Source of the DNA: Rhodococcus sp. 1168
GTDB taxonomy: Bacteria; Actinomycetota; Actinomycetes; Mycobacteriales; Mycobacteriaceae
Direction: 5' to 3'
Assembly (NCBI RefSeq): GCF_002091955.1
Contig: NZ_MKKY01000048.1
Span: 1 to 64,000, forward strand
DNA length: 64,000 nucleotides
The notes beneath the pieces are model-generated. The model searched no databases. It worked only from the letters and a program-made list of their open reading frames with translations, and was not told the DNA's origin. Shown here in pieces: positions 43,426 to 53,494 of this stretch (positions are counted from its first letter, which is position 1; each line of letters starts with the position of its first letter). Both the position numbers and the translations under genes were made by a program.

Positions 43426-46400
43426 GTGAGCAGCAGCTCTACTACCCAATTCGGACAAAACCAATGGCTGGTCGACGAGATGTACCAGCGATTCAAGGAA
43501 GACCCAGCGTCTGTGGACGCGAGCTGGCACGAATTCCTCACCGATTACGACCCGGACGCTCCGGCAGGTGACACTGCGTCTGTCCCGAATGGCAGTACAG
43601 CGAAGCCCGCCTCCAGCAGCGCCGCTGCTTCGAAGAGCAACGCATCCGCGACGGGTGCTTCCGGATCGAACGGCACCGCTCCAGCTCCCCGGAGTGCACC
43701 GGTGAAAACCGAATCGCCCAAGGCCGCCGCAGTCAAGCCTGCGCCGACCTCTAAGCCCGCGACGTCGAAAGCCGCAGGTGGAACCTTGACCGCTGCTGCC
43801 GCAAAGCCCGCTACTGCGTCCACGAGCGACGCCGGCGAACCGACCAACAAAATTCTTCGCGGAGCTGCAGCAGCCGTCGCGCGAAACATGACGGCTTCTC
43901 TGCAGATCCCGACAGCGACCAGCGTTCGCGCGATTCCGGCGAAGCTCATGGTCGACAACCGGTTGGTGATCAACAACCATCTCGCGCGTACACGCGGCGG
44001 CAAGATTTCGTTCACGCACATCCTCGGATTTGCGATCGTCCAGGCAATCAAGTCGTTCCCGACCATGAACACCCACTTCGCCGAGATCGACGGCAAGCCG
44101 AACGCGGTCTCACCCAGTGCGACCAACCTTGGTCTTGCCATCGACCTACCCGGCAAGGACGGCAACCGCACCCTCGTCGTCGCCGCGATCAAGGGCACAC
44201 AGGATCACACCTTCGCCCAGTTCTACAACGCATACGAGGACGTAGTCCGTCGTGCGCGTGACGGCAAACTGACGGGCGAGGACTTCCAAGGCGTCACGAT
44301 CTCGCTGACCAACCCCGGTGGCATCGGAACCGTGCACTCGGTTCCGCGCCTGATGAATGGCCAGGGAACGATCATCGGTGCCGGCGCGATGGAATATCCC
44401 GCGGAGTTTCAGGGCGCGAGCGACGAGCGCCTCGCCGAGCTGGGCGTCGGCAAGCTGATGACCCTCACCTCGACGTACGACCACCGAATCATCCAGGGTG
44501 CGGAATCCGGCGACTTCCTTCGCACGATCCACAACTTGCTGATCAGCGACGAGTTCTACGACGAACTGTTCCACTCGCTCAAGATCCCGTACGAGCCGAT
44601 TCGCTGGCGCAAGGATCTGCCCGAGGGAACGGTCGACAAGAACACTCGCGTTCTCGAACTGATCGCCGCGTACCGCAACCGCGGTCACCTGATGGCCGAC
44701 ACCGATCCGCTGCAGTTCACCAAGGACAAGTTCCGGATGCACCCGGATCTCGATGTCATCAGCCACGACCTCACGCTGTGGGACCTCGATCGCGAGTTCA
44801 AGGTCGGCGGATTCCATGGCAAGGACAAGATGCGTCTTCGCGACGTACTCAGCGTCCTACGTGACTCCTACTGCCGCCACGTAGGTGTGGAATACACCCA
44901 CATCCTCGAGACGGATCAGGTCGCCTGGCTTCAGGACCGCGTCGAGACGACACTCGTCAAGCCGACCGTGGCGCAGCAGAAGTACACATTGAGCAAGCTC
45001 AATGCAGCCGAGGCATTCGAGACGTTCCTGCAGACGAAGTACGTCGGCCAGAAGCGCTTCTCGCTCGAAGGCGCCGAATCCGTCATCCCCATGATGGATG
45101 CGGTCATCGACCAGAGTGCAGAGTATGCACTCGACGAGGTCGTCATCGGCATGCCGCACCGCGGTCGTCTCAACGTCCTCGCCAATATCGTGGGTAAGCC
45201 ATACTCGAAAATCTTCACCGAGTTCGAGGGCAACATGAACCCCGCAGCCGCACATGGCTCGGGCGATGTGAAGTACCACCTCGGTGCCGAGGGCACGTAC
45301 ATCCAGATGTTCGGCGAGAACGACATCAAAGTCTCGCTCACCGCGAACCCGTCTCATCTCGAAGCAGTCGACCCTGTCCTCGAAGGGCTCGTCCGCGCCA
45401 AGCAGGATCTGCTCGACAAGGGTGCAGGCGAAGGCGGATTCTCCGTTCTACCGCTGATGCTCCACGGCGACGCAGCGTTCGCAGGCCAGGGCGTCGTTGC
45501 AGAAACGCTGAACCTTGCGCTTCTGCGTGGCTACCGCACCGGCGGAACCGTGCACATCGTGGTCAACAACCAGGTCGGCTTCACCACCGCACCCGAGCAC
45601 TCTCGCTCGTCCGAGTACTGCACCGACGTCGCGAAGATGATCGGCGCACCGATCTTCCACGTCAACGGAGACGACCCCGAGGCCTGCGTACGCGTTGCGC
45701 ATCTCGCCGTCGACTTCCGGCAGAAGTTCCACAAGGACGTCGTCATCGACATGATCTGCTACCGAAGACGTGGACACAACGAAGGTGACGACCCTTCGAT
45801 GACCCAGCCAGCGATGTACGACCTCATCGACACCAAGCGCAGCGTTCGCAAGAGCTACACCGAATCGCTGATCGGCCGTGGCGACATCTCCCTCAAGGAG
45901 GCCGAGGACGCGCTTCGCGACTACCAGGGCCAGCTCGAACGCGTCTTCAACGAGGTTCGCGAACTCGAGAAGTACACCCCGGAGCCCAGCGAGTCGGTCG
46001 AACTAGACCAGCAGTTGCCCGCCAAGCTCACGACGGCGGTCGACAAATCGGTTCTGCACCGCATCGGTGACGCGCATCTCGAAGTTCCGGACGGTTTCAG
46101 CGTGCACCCGCGCGTCAAGCCGGTACTCGAAAAGCGTCGCGAAATGTCGTACGAAGGCAAGGTCGACTGGGCATTCGGTGAGCTTCTGGCTCTCGGTAGC
46201 CTCGTCGACGAGGGACGCAACGTTCGTTTCTCCGGCCAGGACACCCGTCGCGGAACGTTCTCCCAGCGGCACTCGGTCATCATCGACCGCAAAACCGGCG
46301 CCGAGTACACCCCGCTGCACAACATCGGCAGCGAGAATCCCGGCAAGTTCATGGTCTACGACTCCGCACTGAGCGAATTCGCAGCCGTCGGCTTCGAGTA

Positions 46401-47217
46401 CGGCTACTCCGTTGGTGACCCCGATGCACTCGTCATGTGGGAAGCGCAGTTCGGCGACTTCGTCAACGGCGCGCAGTCCATCATCGACGAGTTCATCTCC
46501 TCCGGTGAGGCGAAGTGGGGACAGCTGGCCGACGTCGTGCTACTGCTGCCGCACGGTCACGAAGGACAGGGTCCGGACCACACTTCGGGCCGCATCGAAC
46601 GTTTCCTCACGCTCTGCGCCGAGGGTTCGATGACCGTCTCGGTTCCGTCGACGCCGGCGAACTACTTCCACCTCCTGCGTCGCCACGCACGGGACGGAAT
46701 CCGTCGCCCGCTGATCGTCTTCACACCGAAGTCGATGCTGAGGAACAAGGCCGCGGTGTCCAACATCGAGGACTTCACCGACGGCAAGTTCCACTCCGTG
46801 TTCGACGAGCCGACCTACGACTCCGGTACCGGTGATCGCAGCAAGGTCAAGCGCGTCCTGATGGTGAGCGGCAAGCTCTACTACGAGCTTCTCGCACGCA
46901 AGCAGAAGGACAACCGCGAAGATGTGGCTATTGTCCGGATCGAACAGCTCTACCCGGTCCCGGTCCACCGGATCACCGAAGCGATCAACAGTTACCCGAA
47001 CGCAACGGAGTTCCGCTGGGTCCAAGAGGAGCCTGCGAACCAGGGTGCATGGCCGTTCTTCGGTCTCGCGTTCCCGGAATTGATGCCGGACGTTCTCAGC
47101 AACATCAAGCGAGTTTCGCGTCGCGCGATGTCGGCACCTTCCTCGGGTTCGAGCAAGGTTCACGCCGTCGAGCAGCTCGAAATCATCGACGAGGCCTTCT
47201 CGGGCGTCGGCGAGTAG
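43426..47217 (+). CDS. kgd: Multifunctional 2-oxoglutarate metabolism enzyme Kgd/SucA
   Basis: A 1263-residue fusion typical of Mycobacteriales. Residues 1-40 form the E1 N-terminal tail ([16 protein letters not shown]); 50-135 an Ala/Pro/Ser-rich linker; 142-370 an E2-type acyltransferase domain with the catalytic TYDHR near 351; and from about 385 the thiamine-diphosphate E1 domain with [10 protein letters not shown] near 578 and [12 protein letters not shown] near 748. It decarboxylates 2-oxoglutarate and, with lipoamide dehydrogenase and an E2, makes succinyl-CoA; it also forms 2-hydroxy-3-oxoadipate. Activity is inhibited by the FHA protein GarA in relatives. GTG start. Confidence 0.95.
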   Translation: MSSSSTTQFGQNQWLVDEMYQRFKEDPASVDASWHEFLTDYDPDAPAGDTASVPNGSTAKPASSSAAASKSNASATGASGSNGTAPAPRSAPVKTESPKAAAVKPAPTSKPATSKAAGGTLTAAAAKPATASTSDAGEPTNKILRGAAAAVARNMTASLQIPTATSVRAIPAKLMVDNRLVINNHLARTRGGKISFTHILGFAIVQAIKSFPTMNTHFAEIDGKPNAVSPSATNLGLAIDLPGKDGNRTLVVAAIKGTQDHTFAQFYNAYEDVVRRARDGKLTGEDFQGVTISLTNPGGIGTVHSVPRLMNGQGTIIGAGAMEYPAEFQGASDERLAELGVGKLMTLTSTYDHRIIQGAESGDFLRTIHNLLISDEFYDELFHSLKIPYEPIRWRKDLPEGTVDKNTRVLELIAAYRNRGHLMADTDPLQFTKDKFRMHPDLDVISHDLTLWDLDREFKVGGFHGKDKMRLRDVLSVLRDSYCRHVGVEYTHILETDQVAWLQDRVETTLVKPTVAQQKYTLSKLNAAEAFETFLQTKYVGQKRFSLEGAESVIPMMDAVIDQSAEYALDEVVIGMPHRGRLNVLANIVGKPYSKIFTEFEGNMNPAAAHGSGDVKYHLGAEGTYIQMFGENDIKVSLTANPSHLEAVDPVLEGLVRAKQDLLDKGAGEGGFSVLPLMLHGDAAFAGQGVVAETLNLALLRGYRTGGTVHIVVNNQVGFTTAPEHSRSSEYCTDVAKMIGAPIFHVNGDDPEACVRVAHLAVDFRQKFHKDVVIDMICYRRRGHNEGDDPSMTQPAMYDLIDTKRSVRKSYTESLIGRGDISLKEAEDALRDYQGQLERVFNEVRELEKYTPEPSESVELDQQLPAKLTTAVDKSVLHRIGDAHLEVPDGFSVHPRVKPVLEKRREMSYEGKVDWAFGELLALGSLVDEGRNVRFSGQDTRRGTFSQRHSVIIDRKTGAEYTPLHNIGSENPGKFMVYDSALSEFAAVGFEYGYSVGDPDALVMWEAQFGDFVNGAQSIIDEFISSGEAKWGQLADVVLLLPHGHEGQGPDHTSGRIERFLTLCAEGSMTVSVPSTPANYFHLLRRHARDGIRRPLIVFTPKSMLRNKAAVSNIEDFTDGKFHSVFDEPTYDSGTGDRSKVKRVLMVSGKLYYELLARKQKDNREDVAIVRIEQLYPVPVHRITEAINSYPNATEFRWVQEEPANQGAWPFFGLAFPELMPDVLSNIKRVSRRAMSAPSSGSSKVHAVEQLEIIDEAFSGVGE

Positions 47218-47226
47218 TTCACTTCA

Positions 47227-47278
47227 CGCCTGATGGCGCATTCGGTCGCGTTCGAGCGACCGGGTGCGCCATCAGGCG
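47227..47278. terminator. Terminator after kgd
   Basis: CGCCTGATGGCGCA (47227-47240) pairs with TGCGCCATCAGGCG (47265-47278), with an inner CGGTCGC/GCGACCG arm; a short T-run then GGGGG follows. It lies 10 bp after the kgd stop. Confidence 0.88.
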
Positions 47279-47363
47279 TTTCGGGGGTGTAGGCGCCCAC
47301 CCCATCGCTTCAATGGTCCACTCATACGATCAGATAACTTCAGTGCGGCATTCAAGCAAACGG

Positions 47364-47385
47364 GTGAAGAGCTAGTGAAGAGCTA
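47364..47385. repeat. 11-bp tandem duplication
   Basis: GTGAAGAGCTA occurs twice head to tail just before the TetR gene's stop side. Probably a replication slippage product in a non-coding gap. Confidence 0.6.
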
Positions 47386-47392
47386 GCCAGTT

Positions 47393-48052
47393 CTAGCCGA
47401 CGTCCCCTCCGAACAGCGCGGTGCTCATGTCAGGTGTGAGCGCCACCGCAGGCAGGGCGGCGACGTTGAGCGCGATGACTTCTTCGCGGCTTACTTCGGG
47501 GTCTCGGAGCCAGGAGATGGTCGCTTCTTCGACGAACGCGATCCAGCCGCGTACGGCAAGGCGGATGGTCGCCGTGGGCTCGATATCGAGTTTGTGGAGC
47601 TGGGTGACGGTTCGGTCAGCCATGGTGGTCCGGGTTTGCTCGAAAACCTCTCGCATATCGGCGTCTCCTCCTACCGTTCCGCGGAGTAGCGAAATGTAGG
47701 TGTCTCGGTTCTCGGTGACGTAGTCGACGTAATTGGCCACCGATTCGCGGAGGAGTTCCAATGGTTCGAGGCTGGTGTCCGGCGCCGTGCGTTCGAGCAT
47801 CGTGTTGCTGGTCTCGCGGACGATGGCGAGGTGAAAGTCCCGTTTCGAGGCGAAGTAGTGGAACAGCAGACCGCGCGAAACGCCGGCTTGATCGGCTATG
47901 TCCTCGACCGAAATCTGCTCGAGCGGACGCTCGGAAAGCATGGCAGTACCGAGCGTGATCAGTTGTGCTCGACGATCTTCCGGACTCAATCGGGTTCGCT
48001 TGCCTGCCGCCGGTTTCGCCTTGTGGGCTCCGACCTTGTTCACAATGGCCAT
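47393..48052 (-). CDS. TetR-family transcriptional regulator
   Basis: A 219-residue regulator. After a basic N-terminus comes the helix-turn-helix: EQISVEDIADQAGVSRGLLFHYFASKRDFHLAIV; the rest is a helical ligand domain. It is divergent from the monooxygenase operon with a 69-bp gap containing two short dyads over a promoter, so it probably represses that operon and itself. Lipid-derived or ketone-type ligands are a guess from the operon content. Confidence 0.88.
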   Translation of the reverse strand: MAIVNKVGAHKAKPAAGKRTRLSPEDRRAQLITLGTAMLSERPLEQISVEDIADQAGVSRGLLFHYFASKRDFHLAIVRETSNTMLERTAPDTSLEPLELLRESVANYVDYVTENRDTYISLLRGTVGGDADMREVFEQTRTTMADRTVTQLHKLDIEPTATIRLAVRGWIAFVEEATISWLRDPEVSREEVIALNVAALPAVALTPDMSTALFGGDVG

Positions 48053-48074
48053 TCCAACAGTCTACTGATCAATC

Positions 48075-48101
48075 GTCAATAACTGTTGACTGACGCTCAG
48101 T
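48075..48101. promoter_or_regulatory. Two overlapping dyads, probable TetR operators
   Basis: GTCAA-TAACTG-TTGAC (48075-48090) and ACTGA-CGC-TCAGT (48089-48101) are perfect short inverted repeats. They cover the -35 hexamer and the spacer of the promoter next to them. Confidence 0.6.
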
Positions 48102-48114
48102 AAGCTTCTACTGT
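48086..48114 (+). promoter_or_regulatory. Promoter of the monooxygenase operon, probably leaderless
   Basis: TTGACT (48086-48091) and TACTGT (48109-48114) are separated by 17 bp. The ATG at 48122 lies at the expected transcription start, seven bases after the -10, so the mRNA should have no leader; no ribosome site is seen. Confidence 0.65.
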
Positions 48115-48121
48115 CACTTTC

Positions 48122-49687
48122 ATGAGCCTTTCGGTTACGGATACTTCGGAGCGCGTGAGCACGCCGCGTCAGGTCGACACTGTCATCATCGGTAGCGGGT
48201 TCGCAGGCCTCGGCGCAGCGATCAAGCTGACGCAGGAGGACAAGAAGAACTTCCTCGTCCTCGAACGCGGGAGCGACGTCGGGGGGACGTGGCGCGACAA
48301 CACTTACCCGGGAGCTGCGTGCGATGTTCCTTCGCACCTGTACTCGTACTCGTTCGCCCTGAACCCGGAGTGGACTCGATCGTTCTCCACGCAGCCCGAA
48401 ATCCAGAAGTACATCGAGTTGGTCGCGCGCAAGTACGGCGTCATGGACCGACACGTATTCGGTTCGGACGTCACCGCGGTCCGCTGGAATGCAGACACTT
48501 CACGGTGGGACATCAGCGCCAGCACCGGTGAATACTCGGCGAAGATCGTCGTAACTGCCGTCGGCGCACTGTGCGAGCCGAACCTTCCGCCCATCAAGGG
48601 AATCGAGGGCTTCGAGGGCGAGATTTTCCATTCCGCGCAGTGGAATCACGACGCGAAGCTCGACGGCAAGCGTGTCGCGGTCATCGGAACCGGTGCGTCC
48701 GCCATCCAGATCGTCCCCGCCATCGCGGATACGGTGTCGCATCTCGACGTCTATCAGCGAACCGCACCCTGGATTCTTCCTCGCGCCGACCGCGCCTACA
48801 CGAAGTTCGAGCGCTTCGCGTTCAAGCACATTCCCGGATTCCAGCGCCTCTCGCGCACCGGAATCTACGCAGCTCGCGAGACTCAGGTCCTCGGCCTTGC
48901 CAAATATCCGAAGCTGATGAAAATTTTGGAAGTGGTTGCGCGCCGACAGATCGCCATGGGTATCAAGGACAAGTCTTTGCGTAAGAAGGTCACGCCGAAC
49001 TTCCGTATCGGATGCAAGCGCATGCTCATCTCCAATACGTACTACCCAGCCTTGGACCGCGGACACGTCGACCTCGTCACCGACGGCATCCGCGAGGTTC
49101 GCGCCCACTCGATCGTCAGCACGGACGGAACCGAACGCCCGATCGATGCGCTGATCGTGGCCACAGGTTTCCATGTCACGGATTCGCCTGCGTACCAGGG
49201 CATCTATGGCAAGAACGGCGAGTCTCTCGCGCAGACCTTCGAAAAGGAAGGCCAGCAAGGGTACAAGGGTGCGGCCATCTCGAACTTCCCCAACATGTTC
49301 TTCCTCGTAGGCCCGAATACCGGTTTGGGGCACACGTCGATGGTCTTCATGATCGAATCGCAGCTCAACTACGTCATCGACGCCATCGACACGATCGACA
49401 AGCATGACATCGGCTTCATCGAGGTTCGAAAGGACGTCCAGGACGACTACAACGCCGATCTTCAGGATCGAATGGCCGACAGCGTCTGGATGAACGGGGG
49501 TTGTGCCAGCTGGTACCTGGACAAGCATGGCAACAACACCACTCTATGGCCGGACTTCACGTTCCGATTCCGAAAGATCACCAGAAAGTTCGACCTGGCT
49601 GCGTACCGCAGTACCGCAGCATCCGACCTCCCCAGCGATCTCGGCAGCACCCTTGCCGACACCGACACCAAGGTAGTGACACAGTGA
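48122..49687 (+). CDS. Flavin monooxygenase, Baeyer-Villiger type (MymA-like)
   Basis: A 521-residue class B flavoprotein. The FAD Rossmann motif VIIGSGFAGLGAAI is at residues 22-35; FEGEIFHSAQWN fits the Baeyer-Villiger fingerprint F-x-G-x-x-x-H-x-x-x-W; the NADPH Rossmann motif RVAVIGTGASAIQIVP follows, and a third conserved block is LIVATGFHVTD. Such enzymes insert oxygen next to a ketone or oxygenate heteroatoms. It heads an operon with an SDR and an esterase, the set needed to turn an alcohol into a ketone, an ester and then acid plus alcohol. Similar to M. tuberculosis mymA in content. Confidence 0.88.
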   Translation: MSLSVTDTSERVSTPRQVDTVIIGSGFAGLGAAIKLTQEDKKNFLVLERGSDVGGTWRDNTYPGAACDVPSHLYSYSFALNPEWTRSFSTQPEIQKYIELVARKYGVMDRHVFGSDVTAVRWNADTSRWDISASTGEYSAKIVVTAVGALCEPNLPPIKGIEGFEGEIFHSAQWNHDAKLDGKRVAVIGTGASAIQIVPAIADTVSHLDVYQRTAPWILPRADRAYTKFERFAFKHIPGFQRLSRTGIYAARETQVLGLAKYPKLMKILEVVARRQIAMGIKDKSLRKKVTPNFRIGCKRMLISNTYYPALDRGHVDLVTDGIREVRAHSIVSTDGTERPIDALIVATGFHVTDSPAYQGIYGKNGESLAQTFEKEGQQGYKGAAISNFPNMFFLVGPNTGLGHTSMVFMIESQLNYVIDAIDTIDKHDIGFIEVRKDVQDDYNADLQDRMADSVWMNGGCASWYLDKHGNNTTLWPDFTFRFRKITRKFDLAAYRSTAASDLPSDLGSTLADTDTKVVTQ

Positions 49688-50529
49688 GTTCGAAGTCAGC
49701 GAACGGATTTACCGGCAAGGTAGCAGTCGTCACCGGCGCAGGTTCGGGGATCGGCCGTGCACTCGCTCTCAACCTTGCCCAGCGCGGCGCCAAGCTCGCA
49801 CTTTCGGACGTCGACGCGAACGGGCTGCAAGAGACTGTTCGTCAGGCGGAGGCTCTCGGTGCCGAGGTGAAGTCCGACTTCCTCGACGTCACGCAGCGTG
49901 AGACCGTGCTCGACTACGCAGATGCAGTCGCCACCCGGTTCGGGAAGGTCAATCAAATCTACAACAATGCGGGCATCGCCTATCACGGCGACGTCGAGAG
50001 CTCTTCGTTCAAGGACATCGAGCGCATCGTCGACGTCGATTTCTGGGGAGTTATCAACGGCACCAAGGCATTTCTTCCCCATATCCAAGCATCCGGCGAC
50101 GGACACATCGTGAACATCTCGAGCCTTTTCGGGCTGTTGGCAATGCCGTCGCAAGCTGCATACAACGCCGCGAAATTCGCTGTCCGCGGTTTCAGCGAGG
50201 CACTTCGGATCGAACTGCTGATCTCGAAGGCACCGGTGAAGATGACCGTGGTGCATCCGGGTGGTATCAAGACTGCTATCGCGCGCAATGCCACCGTCGC
50301 TGAGAATTACGACCAGGCTTCCGTCGCGAAGTTCTTCGATACGAAACTGGCAAAGACCACCCCCGACAAGGCAGCCAAGACCATCCTCGCTGGAGTGGAG
50401 AAGGGGAAGGGCCGAGTACTCATCGGCGCCGATGCCGTTGCGCTCGATCTGCTACAGCGCGTTACCGGTTCGAAGTATCAGAGGATCATCGCCACGGTGT
50501 CCGCTCGCGTCATGCCGCGAAAGATATAG
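49684..50529 (+). CDS. Short-chain dehydrogenase/reductase
   Basis: A 281-residue SDR: TGAGSGIGRALALN near residue 17, NNAGIAY, NISSLFG and the catalytic YNAAK. It extends beyond the standard core by about 30 residues (VMPRKI end), as in the SadH-type members linked to the mymA operon. GTG start overlaps the monooxygenase stop (GTGA), so they are coupled. It could supply the ketone for the monooxygenase or act on its product. Confidence 0.88.
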   Translation: MSSKSANGFTGKVAVVTGAGSGIGRALALNLAQRGAKLALSDVDANGLQETVRQAEALGAEVKSDFLDVTQRETVLDYADAVATRFGKVNQIYNNAGIAYHGDVESSSFKDIERIVDVDFWGVINGTKAFLPHIQASGDGHIVNISSLFGLLAMPSQAAYNAAKFAVRGFSEALRIELLISKAPVKMTVVHPGGIKTAIARNATVAENYDQASVAKFFDTKLAKTTPDKAAKTILAGVEKGKGRVLIGADAVALDLLQRVTGSKYQRIIATVSARVMPRKI

Positions 50530-50532
50530 GGC

Positions 50533-51471
50533 GTGAGGTCCATGTATCTGCCACTCCCCCTCGTCGCCGCATCGTTGAAGCCGTTCTACCGCTTGGCTTT
50601 GAATGCGCGCCTCCCGTTCACGATTCAACGCAAAATCCTCGATGCGGCCTCTCCACTGCAGACCTTGCCGCACGGAACCGTCAACGAAAAGCTCACCCTC
50701 GCCGGACGCCAAGCGGAACGCATCACCGTCGGCGCGACGGAACGTACGACGGCAGTGCTCTACCTGCATGGTGGCGCGTACACCATCGGTTCGATTGCCA
50801 CTCACCGCTCGCTGGCGGCACACCTTGCTCGCGAGTCTGCAAGCGCGGTATACGTTCTCGACTATTCACTGGCACCGGAGAATCCGTTGCCCGCTGGATT
50901 GAACGACGCTGTAGCCGCCTTCCGCGAGTTGGTGACCTCGCACGGGTTCAGCGCTGATCGGGTTGCGATCGCCGGCGACTCGGCAGGCGGTGGTCTCGCC
51001 GTCGCAACGGCGCGTCGACTCGTGGACGACGGAATTCTGCCTGCCGCACTCGGTTTGATCTCCCCATGGGTCGACCCTGGCGCTCGCGACGCGCAGTTCG
51101 ATCGAGACATGGTTGTCAACACTGCCTGGTCGTTCGCCTCGGCCGAGGCATATCTCCACGACGGTGATCCGCTCGATCAGAGGTTCGCTCCCCTACACGG
51201 GGATCTGTCGGGGCTACCGCCGATCGTCATGCACGTCGGCACCTCCGAGGTGCTGTATCCGCAGATCGTCGCCTTTCACGACAAGCTCCTCTTGTCCGGC
51301 GTCGAAGTCGACTATGTCGAGTACGAAAAGCTGTGGCACGTCGCACACCTGCAGGCGTCGATACTTCGCGAAGCGGCCGATGCCGTGCACCATATGGGCG
51401 CATTTCTCGCCACGAGAGTGCGTACTTCAGAGGTTGTGTTCCCCGAGCCAACGAGCAGCGACCTCGTCTGA
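50533..51471 (+). CDS. HSL-type alpha/beta hydrolase (LipR-like esterase)
   Basis: A 312-residue hormone-sensitive-lipase-family esterase. The oxyanion motif YLHGGAYTIGS is near residue 77, the nucleophile elbow is IAGDSAGGGLA, the acid lies in HVGTSEVLYPQ, and the catalytic His is in LWHVAHLQA. It probably hydrolyses the ester made by the monooxygenase. GTG at 50533, three bases after the SDR stop; an ATG three codons later is also possible. The last 45 bp overlap, tail to tail, the end of the divergent binding-protein gene. Confidence 0.88.
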   Translation: MRSMYLPLPLVAASLKPFYRLALNARLPFTIQRKILDAASPLQTLPHGTVNEKLTLAGRQAERITVGATERTTAVLYLHGGAYTIGSIATHRSLAAHLARESASAVYVLDYSLAPENPLPAGLNDAVAAFRELVTSHGFSADRVAIAGDSAGGGLAVATARRLVDDGILPAALGLISPWVDPGARDAQFDRDMVVNTAWSFASAEAYLHDGDPLDQRFAPLHGDLSGLPPIVMHVGTSEVLYPQIVAFHDKLLLSGVEVDYVEYEKLWHVAHLQASILREAADAVHHMGAFLATRVRTSEVVFPEPTSSDLV

Positions 51472-52293
51472 TCGCGCACCACTGCGGACCTCGCCGATCA
51501 TGTCGGCGAGGTCCGCAGTGGTCAATTCACCGGCGACCACACCGAAGGCTTTGATTTCGTGCTCGTTCAACGCGCCGTCTCGAAAGAGTGGTACGACGTT
51601 CTGGGCCCGGAACGCTCCTTCGTCGTCGTCGAGCGCGGTCAGATCCTTGGCCTTCGGCCCTGACGACGCGGTACGAATCACGCCGGCGGACACGGACTCC
51701 CCTCCCCCGACGGACGCGACGACTGCCTCTTCGTCGGCCTCGATCCGGACCGAGGCAAAACTGCACCCGTAGCGATCCCGCACTCTGGTCAATGCCTCGG
51801 CGTTCGCTGAAGTGACCGCTACCGTGGCCTGCGAGCACCTCGACCCGATGTCGGTGATCGTCTCGGCACCCGGAAAAAGGTCGAGGTCAGCGATGACCAG
51901 TGCTACACCGTCTTCCGCGGTGGCATAGTCCGAGACGGACAGCCCCTGCGGGAGCGACTTGTTGAGATCGGCAAACGCCTCGTCCGCTTCGGTAGCCTCC
52001 GACGTCGAATCGAACGTGTCGAGGAGTTCGCCCATCAGTTCCGGGACGACGTCGACGTCGCCTCGGTCGAGTGCAGCCAGGGAGTCACCTCTGTTGCCTG
52101 CGTCCAATCGGGTGTGCACCTCGGCACCCGTGGAGCGCAGCGCTCCGGCGTAGATCTGCGCCAGTAGTTCACTGTCCACGGTGTCCGAGGAACCCACAAC
52201 GATGGTCGTGGACGGCTGCTCTGCTGCGCCGCACGATATCGCGACGCACGAGATGAGGGCTAGAACTGCGACCCGTAGGCCTGACACACTCAC
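51427..52293 (-). CDS. Betaine/choline-type ABC substrate-binding lipoprotein (second copy)
   Basis: A 288-residue lipoprotein. The signal is short and ends in a lipobox (CVAISCG). The OpuAC/ProX-like core includes VVGSSDTVDSELLAQIYAGALRSTG, VDVVPELMGELL and EGAFRAQNVVPLFRDGAL, matching the intact binding protein encoded on the other strand. It lacks its own permease or ATPase nearby, so it may feed the OpuC-type system downstream on the other side. GTG at 52293 is the chosen start. Its last 45 bp overlap the esterase gene. Confidence 0.83.
   Translation of the reverse strand: MSVSGLRVAVLALISCVAISCGAAEQPSTTIVVGSSDTVDSELLAQIYAGALRSTGAEVHTRLDAGNRGDSLAALDRGDVDVVPELMGELLDTFDSTSEATEADEAFADLNKSLPQGLSVSDYATAEDGVALVIADLDLFPGAETITDIGSRCSQATVAVTSANAEALTRVRDRYGCSFASVRIEADEEAVVASVGGGESVSAGVIRTASSGPKAKDLTALDDDEGAFRAQNVVPLFRDGALNEHEIKAFGVVAGELTTADLADMIGEVRSGARSDEVAARWLGEHNL
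51478..51522. terminator. 20-bp perfect hairpin inside the binding-protein gene
   Basis: The arm ACCACTGCGGACCTCGCCGA (51478-51497) and its exact complement (51503-51522) enclose a 5-base loop TCATG. It starts six bases after the esterase stop and falls in the 3' coding part of the opposing gene. Confidence 0.75.
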
Positions 52294-52475
52294 TTTTGTA
52301 CAAGCTCCGTTCGCGGACGATGTCGGTGGCAAGGTTTATCGTTCCACCACAACGGGAACTGAGGCCAACGAGATGCTCTTCGGGGCAACCCTATGTCTAG
52401 ACTTGTTCGGATCACCATCCCGAGCTGGCGAGACAGCCGGTCAGCCTCCGCGCCGGTACCGATGGAAGGACCGCA
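52294..52475. other. Divergent promoter region of the two binding-protein genes
   Basis: 182 bp between divergent starts. GGAAGGACC precedes the + strand ATG. No clear -35/-10 pair or operator stands out. Confidence 0.4.
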
Positions 52476-53423
52476 ATGAACATCACCCGAACCACCCGCG
52501 TCCTCGCTGCTTTGTCAATTTCGGCACTCGCGCTGACAGCATGCGGCAACAACGACGACCCACTTTCCAGTGGCGGCGGGGAGAGCAATGGGGACACCAA
52601 CTCCATCGTGGTGGGCTCGGCCAACTTCCCGGAGTCCGAGACTGTAGCGAATATTTATGCAGAAGCGCTGCGCGCCAATGGCTTCGAGGTGGGTACCAAA
52701 TTCAATATCGGCAGCCGTGAGGCCTACATACCTGCAGTGAAGGACGGGTCGATCGATCTGGTCCCCGATTACACAGGCAACCTCCTGCAGTATTTGGACG
52801 AGTCGGCAACGGCAACTTCGTCCGAGGACGTTCTGGCAGCCCTGCCGGAGGCACTCGGTCCGGACTTGGCAGTGACGGCACAGGCGCCCGGTGAGGACAA
52901 GGATGCCGTCGTCGTCACCCGCTCGACGGCCACAGAACGCAAGCTGACCACGATCGGCGATCTAGCGCCCTTCTCCGCGGACGTCACCTTCGCGGGCACG
53001 CCCGAGTTCCAGGAACGCGTCGGTGGGCTGCCGGGGTTGAGTTCGAAATACGGCCTCGACATCGCGGCAGGAAACTACGTTCCGATCTCCGACGGGGGCG
53101 GCCCAGCGACCGTCGAAGCGCTGGTCTCCGGCAAGGTCACTGCTGCCGACATCTTCACCACTTCGCCCGCAATCGCGCAGAACGACCTCGTAGTGCTCGA
53201 GGACCCGGAGAACAACTTCGCTGCACAGAACATCATCCCGGTCCTCAACACTGCAAAGCAGTCGGACAAGCTCACCAAGGTCCTCGACGCGGTGTCTGCG
53301 CAGATCACTACCGAAGAATTGATCGCCCTCAACACCTCTGTTTCCGGTGACGCCAAAGTCGAACCGGCGGCAGCGGCTAAGGCCTGGGTAGTGCAGAAGG
53401 GTCTGGACAAGCCGATCAGCTGA
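52476..53423 (+). CDS. Betaine/choline-type ABC substrate-binding lipoprotein
   Basis: A 315-residue lipoprotein with the lipobox LALTACG at residues 18-24. Core motifs: IVVGSANFPESETVANIYAEALRANG, SIDLVPDYTGNLLQYL, and NFAAQNIIPVLNTAKQSDKLTKVLDAVSAQIT. This is the OpuBC/OsmF (QAT) family that binds quaternary amines such as glycine betaine or choline. Together with the ATPase and two permeases it forms a complete uptake system, used for osmoprotection or as a carbon/nitrogen source. Confidence 0.9.
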   Translation: MNITRTTRVLAALSISALALTACGNNDDPLSSGGGESNGDTNSIVVGSANFPESETVANIYAEALRANGFEVGTKFNIGSREAYIPAVKDGSIDLVPDYTGNLLQYLDESATATSSEDVLAALPEALGPDLAVTAQAPGEDKDAVVVTRSTATERKLTTIGDLAPFSADVTFAGTPEFQERVGGLPGLSSKYGLDIAAGNYVPISDGGGPATVEALVSGKVTAADIFTTSPAIAQNDLVVLEDPENNFAAQNIIPVLNTAKQSDKLTKVLDAVSAQITTEELIALNTSVSGDAKVEPAAAAKAWVVQKGLDKPIS

Positions 53424-53494
53424 TTGCGCGGGTCTATCGACGCAACGCATTTCACCGACGGTTTGCCGGTGCACCGACGAGAGGCACCCCAGTA

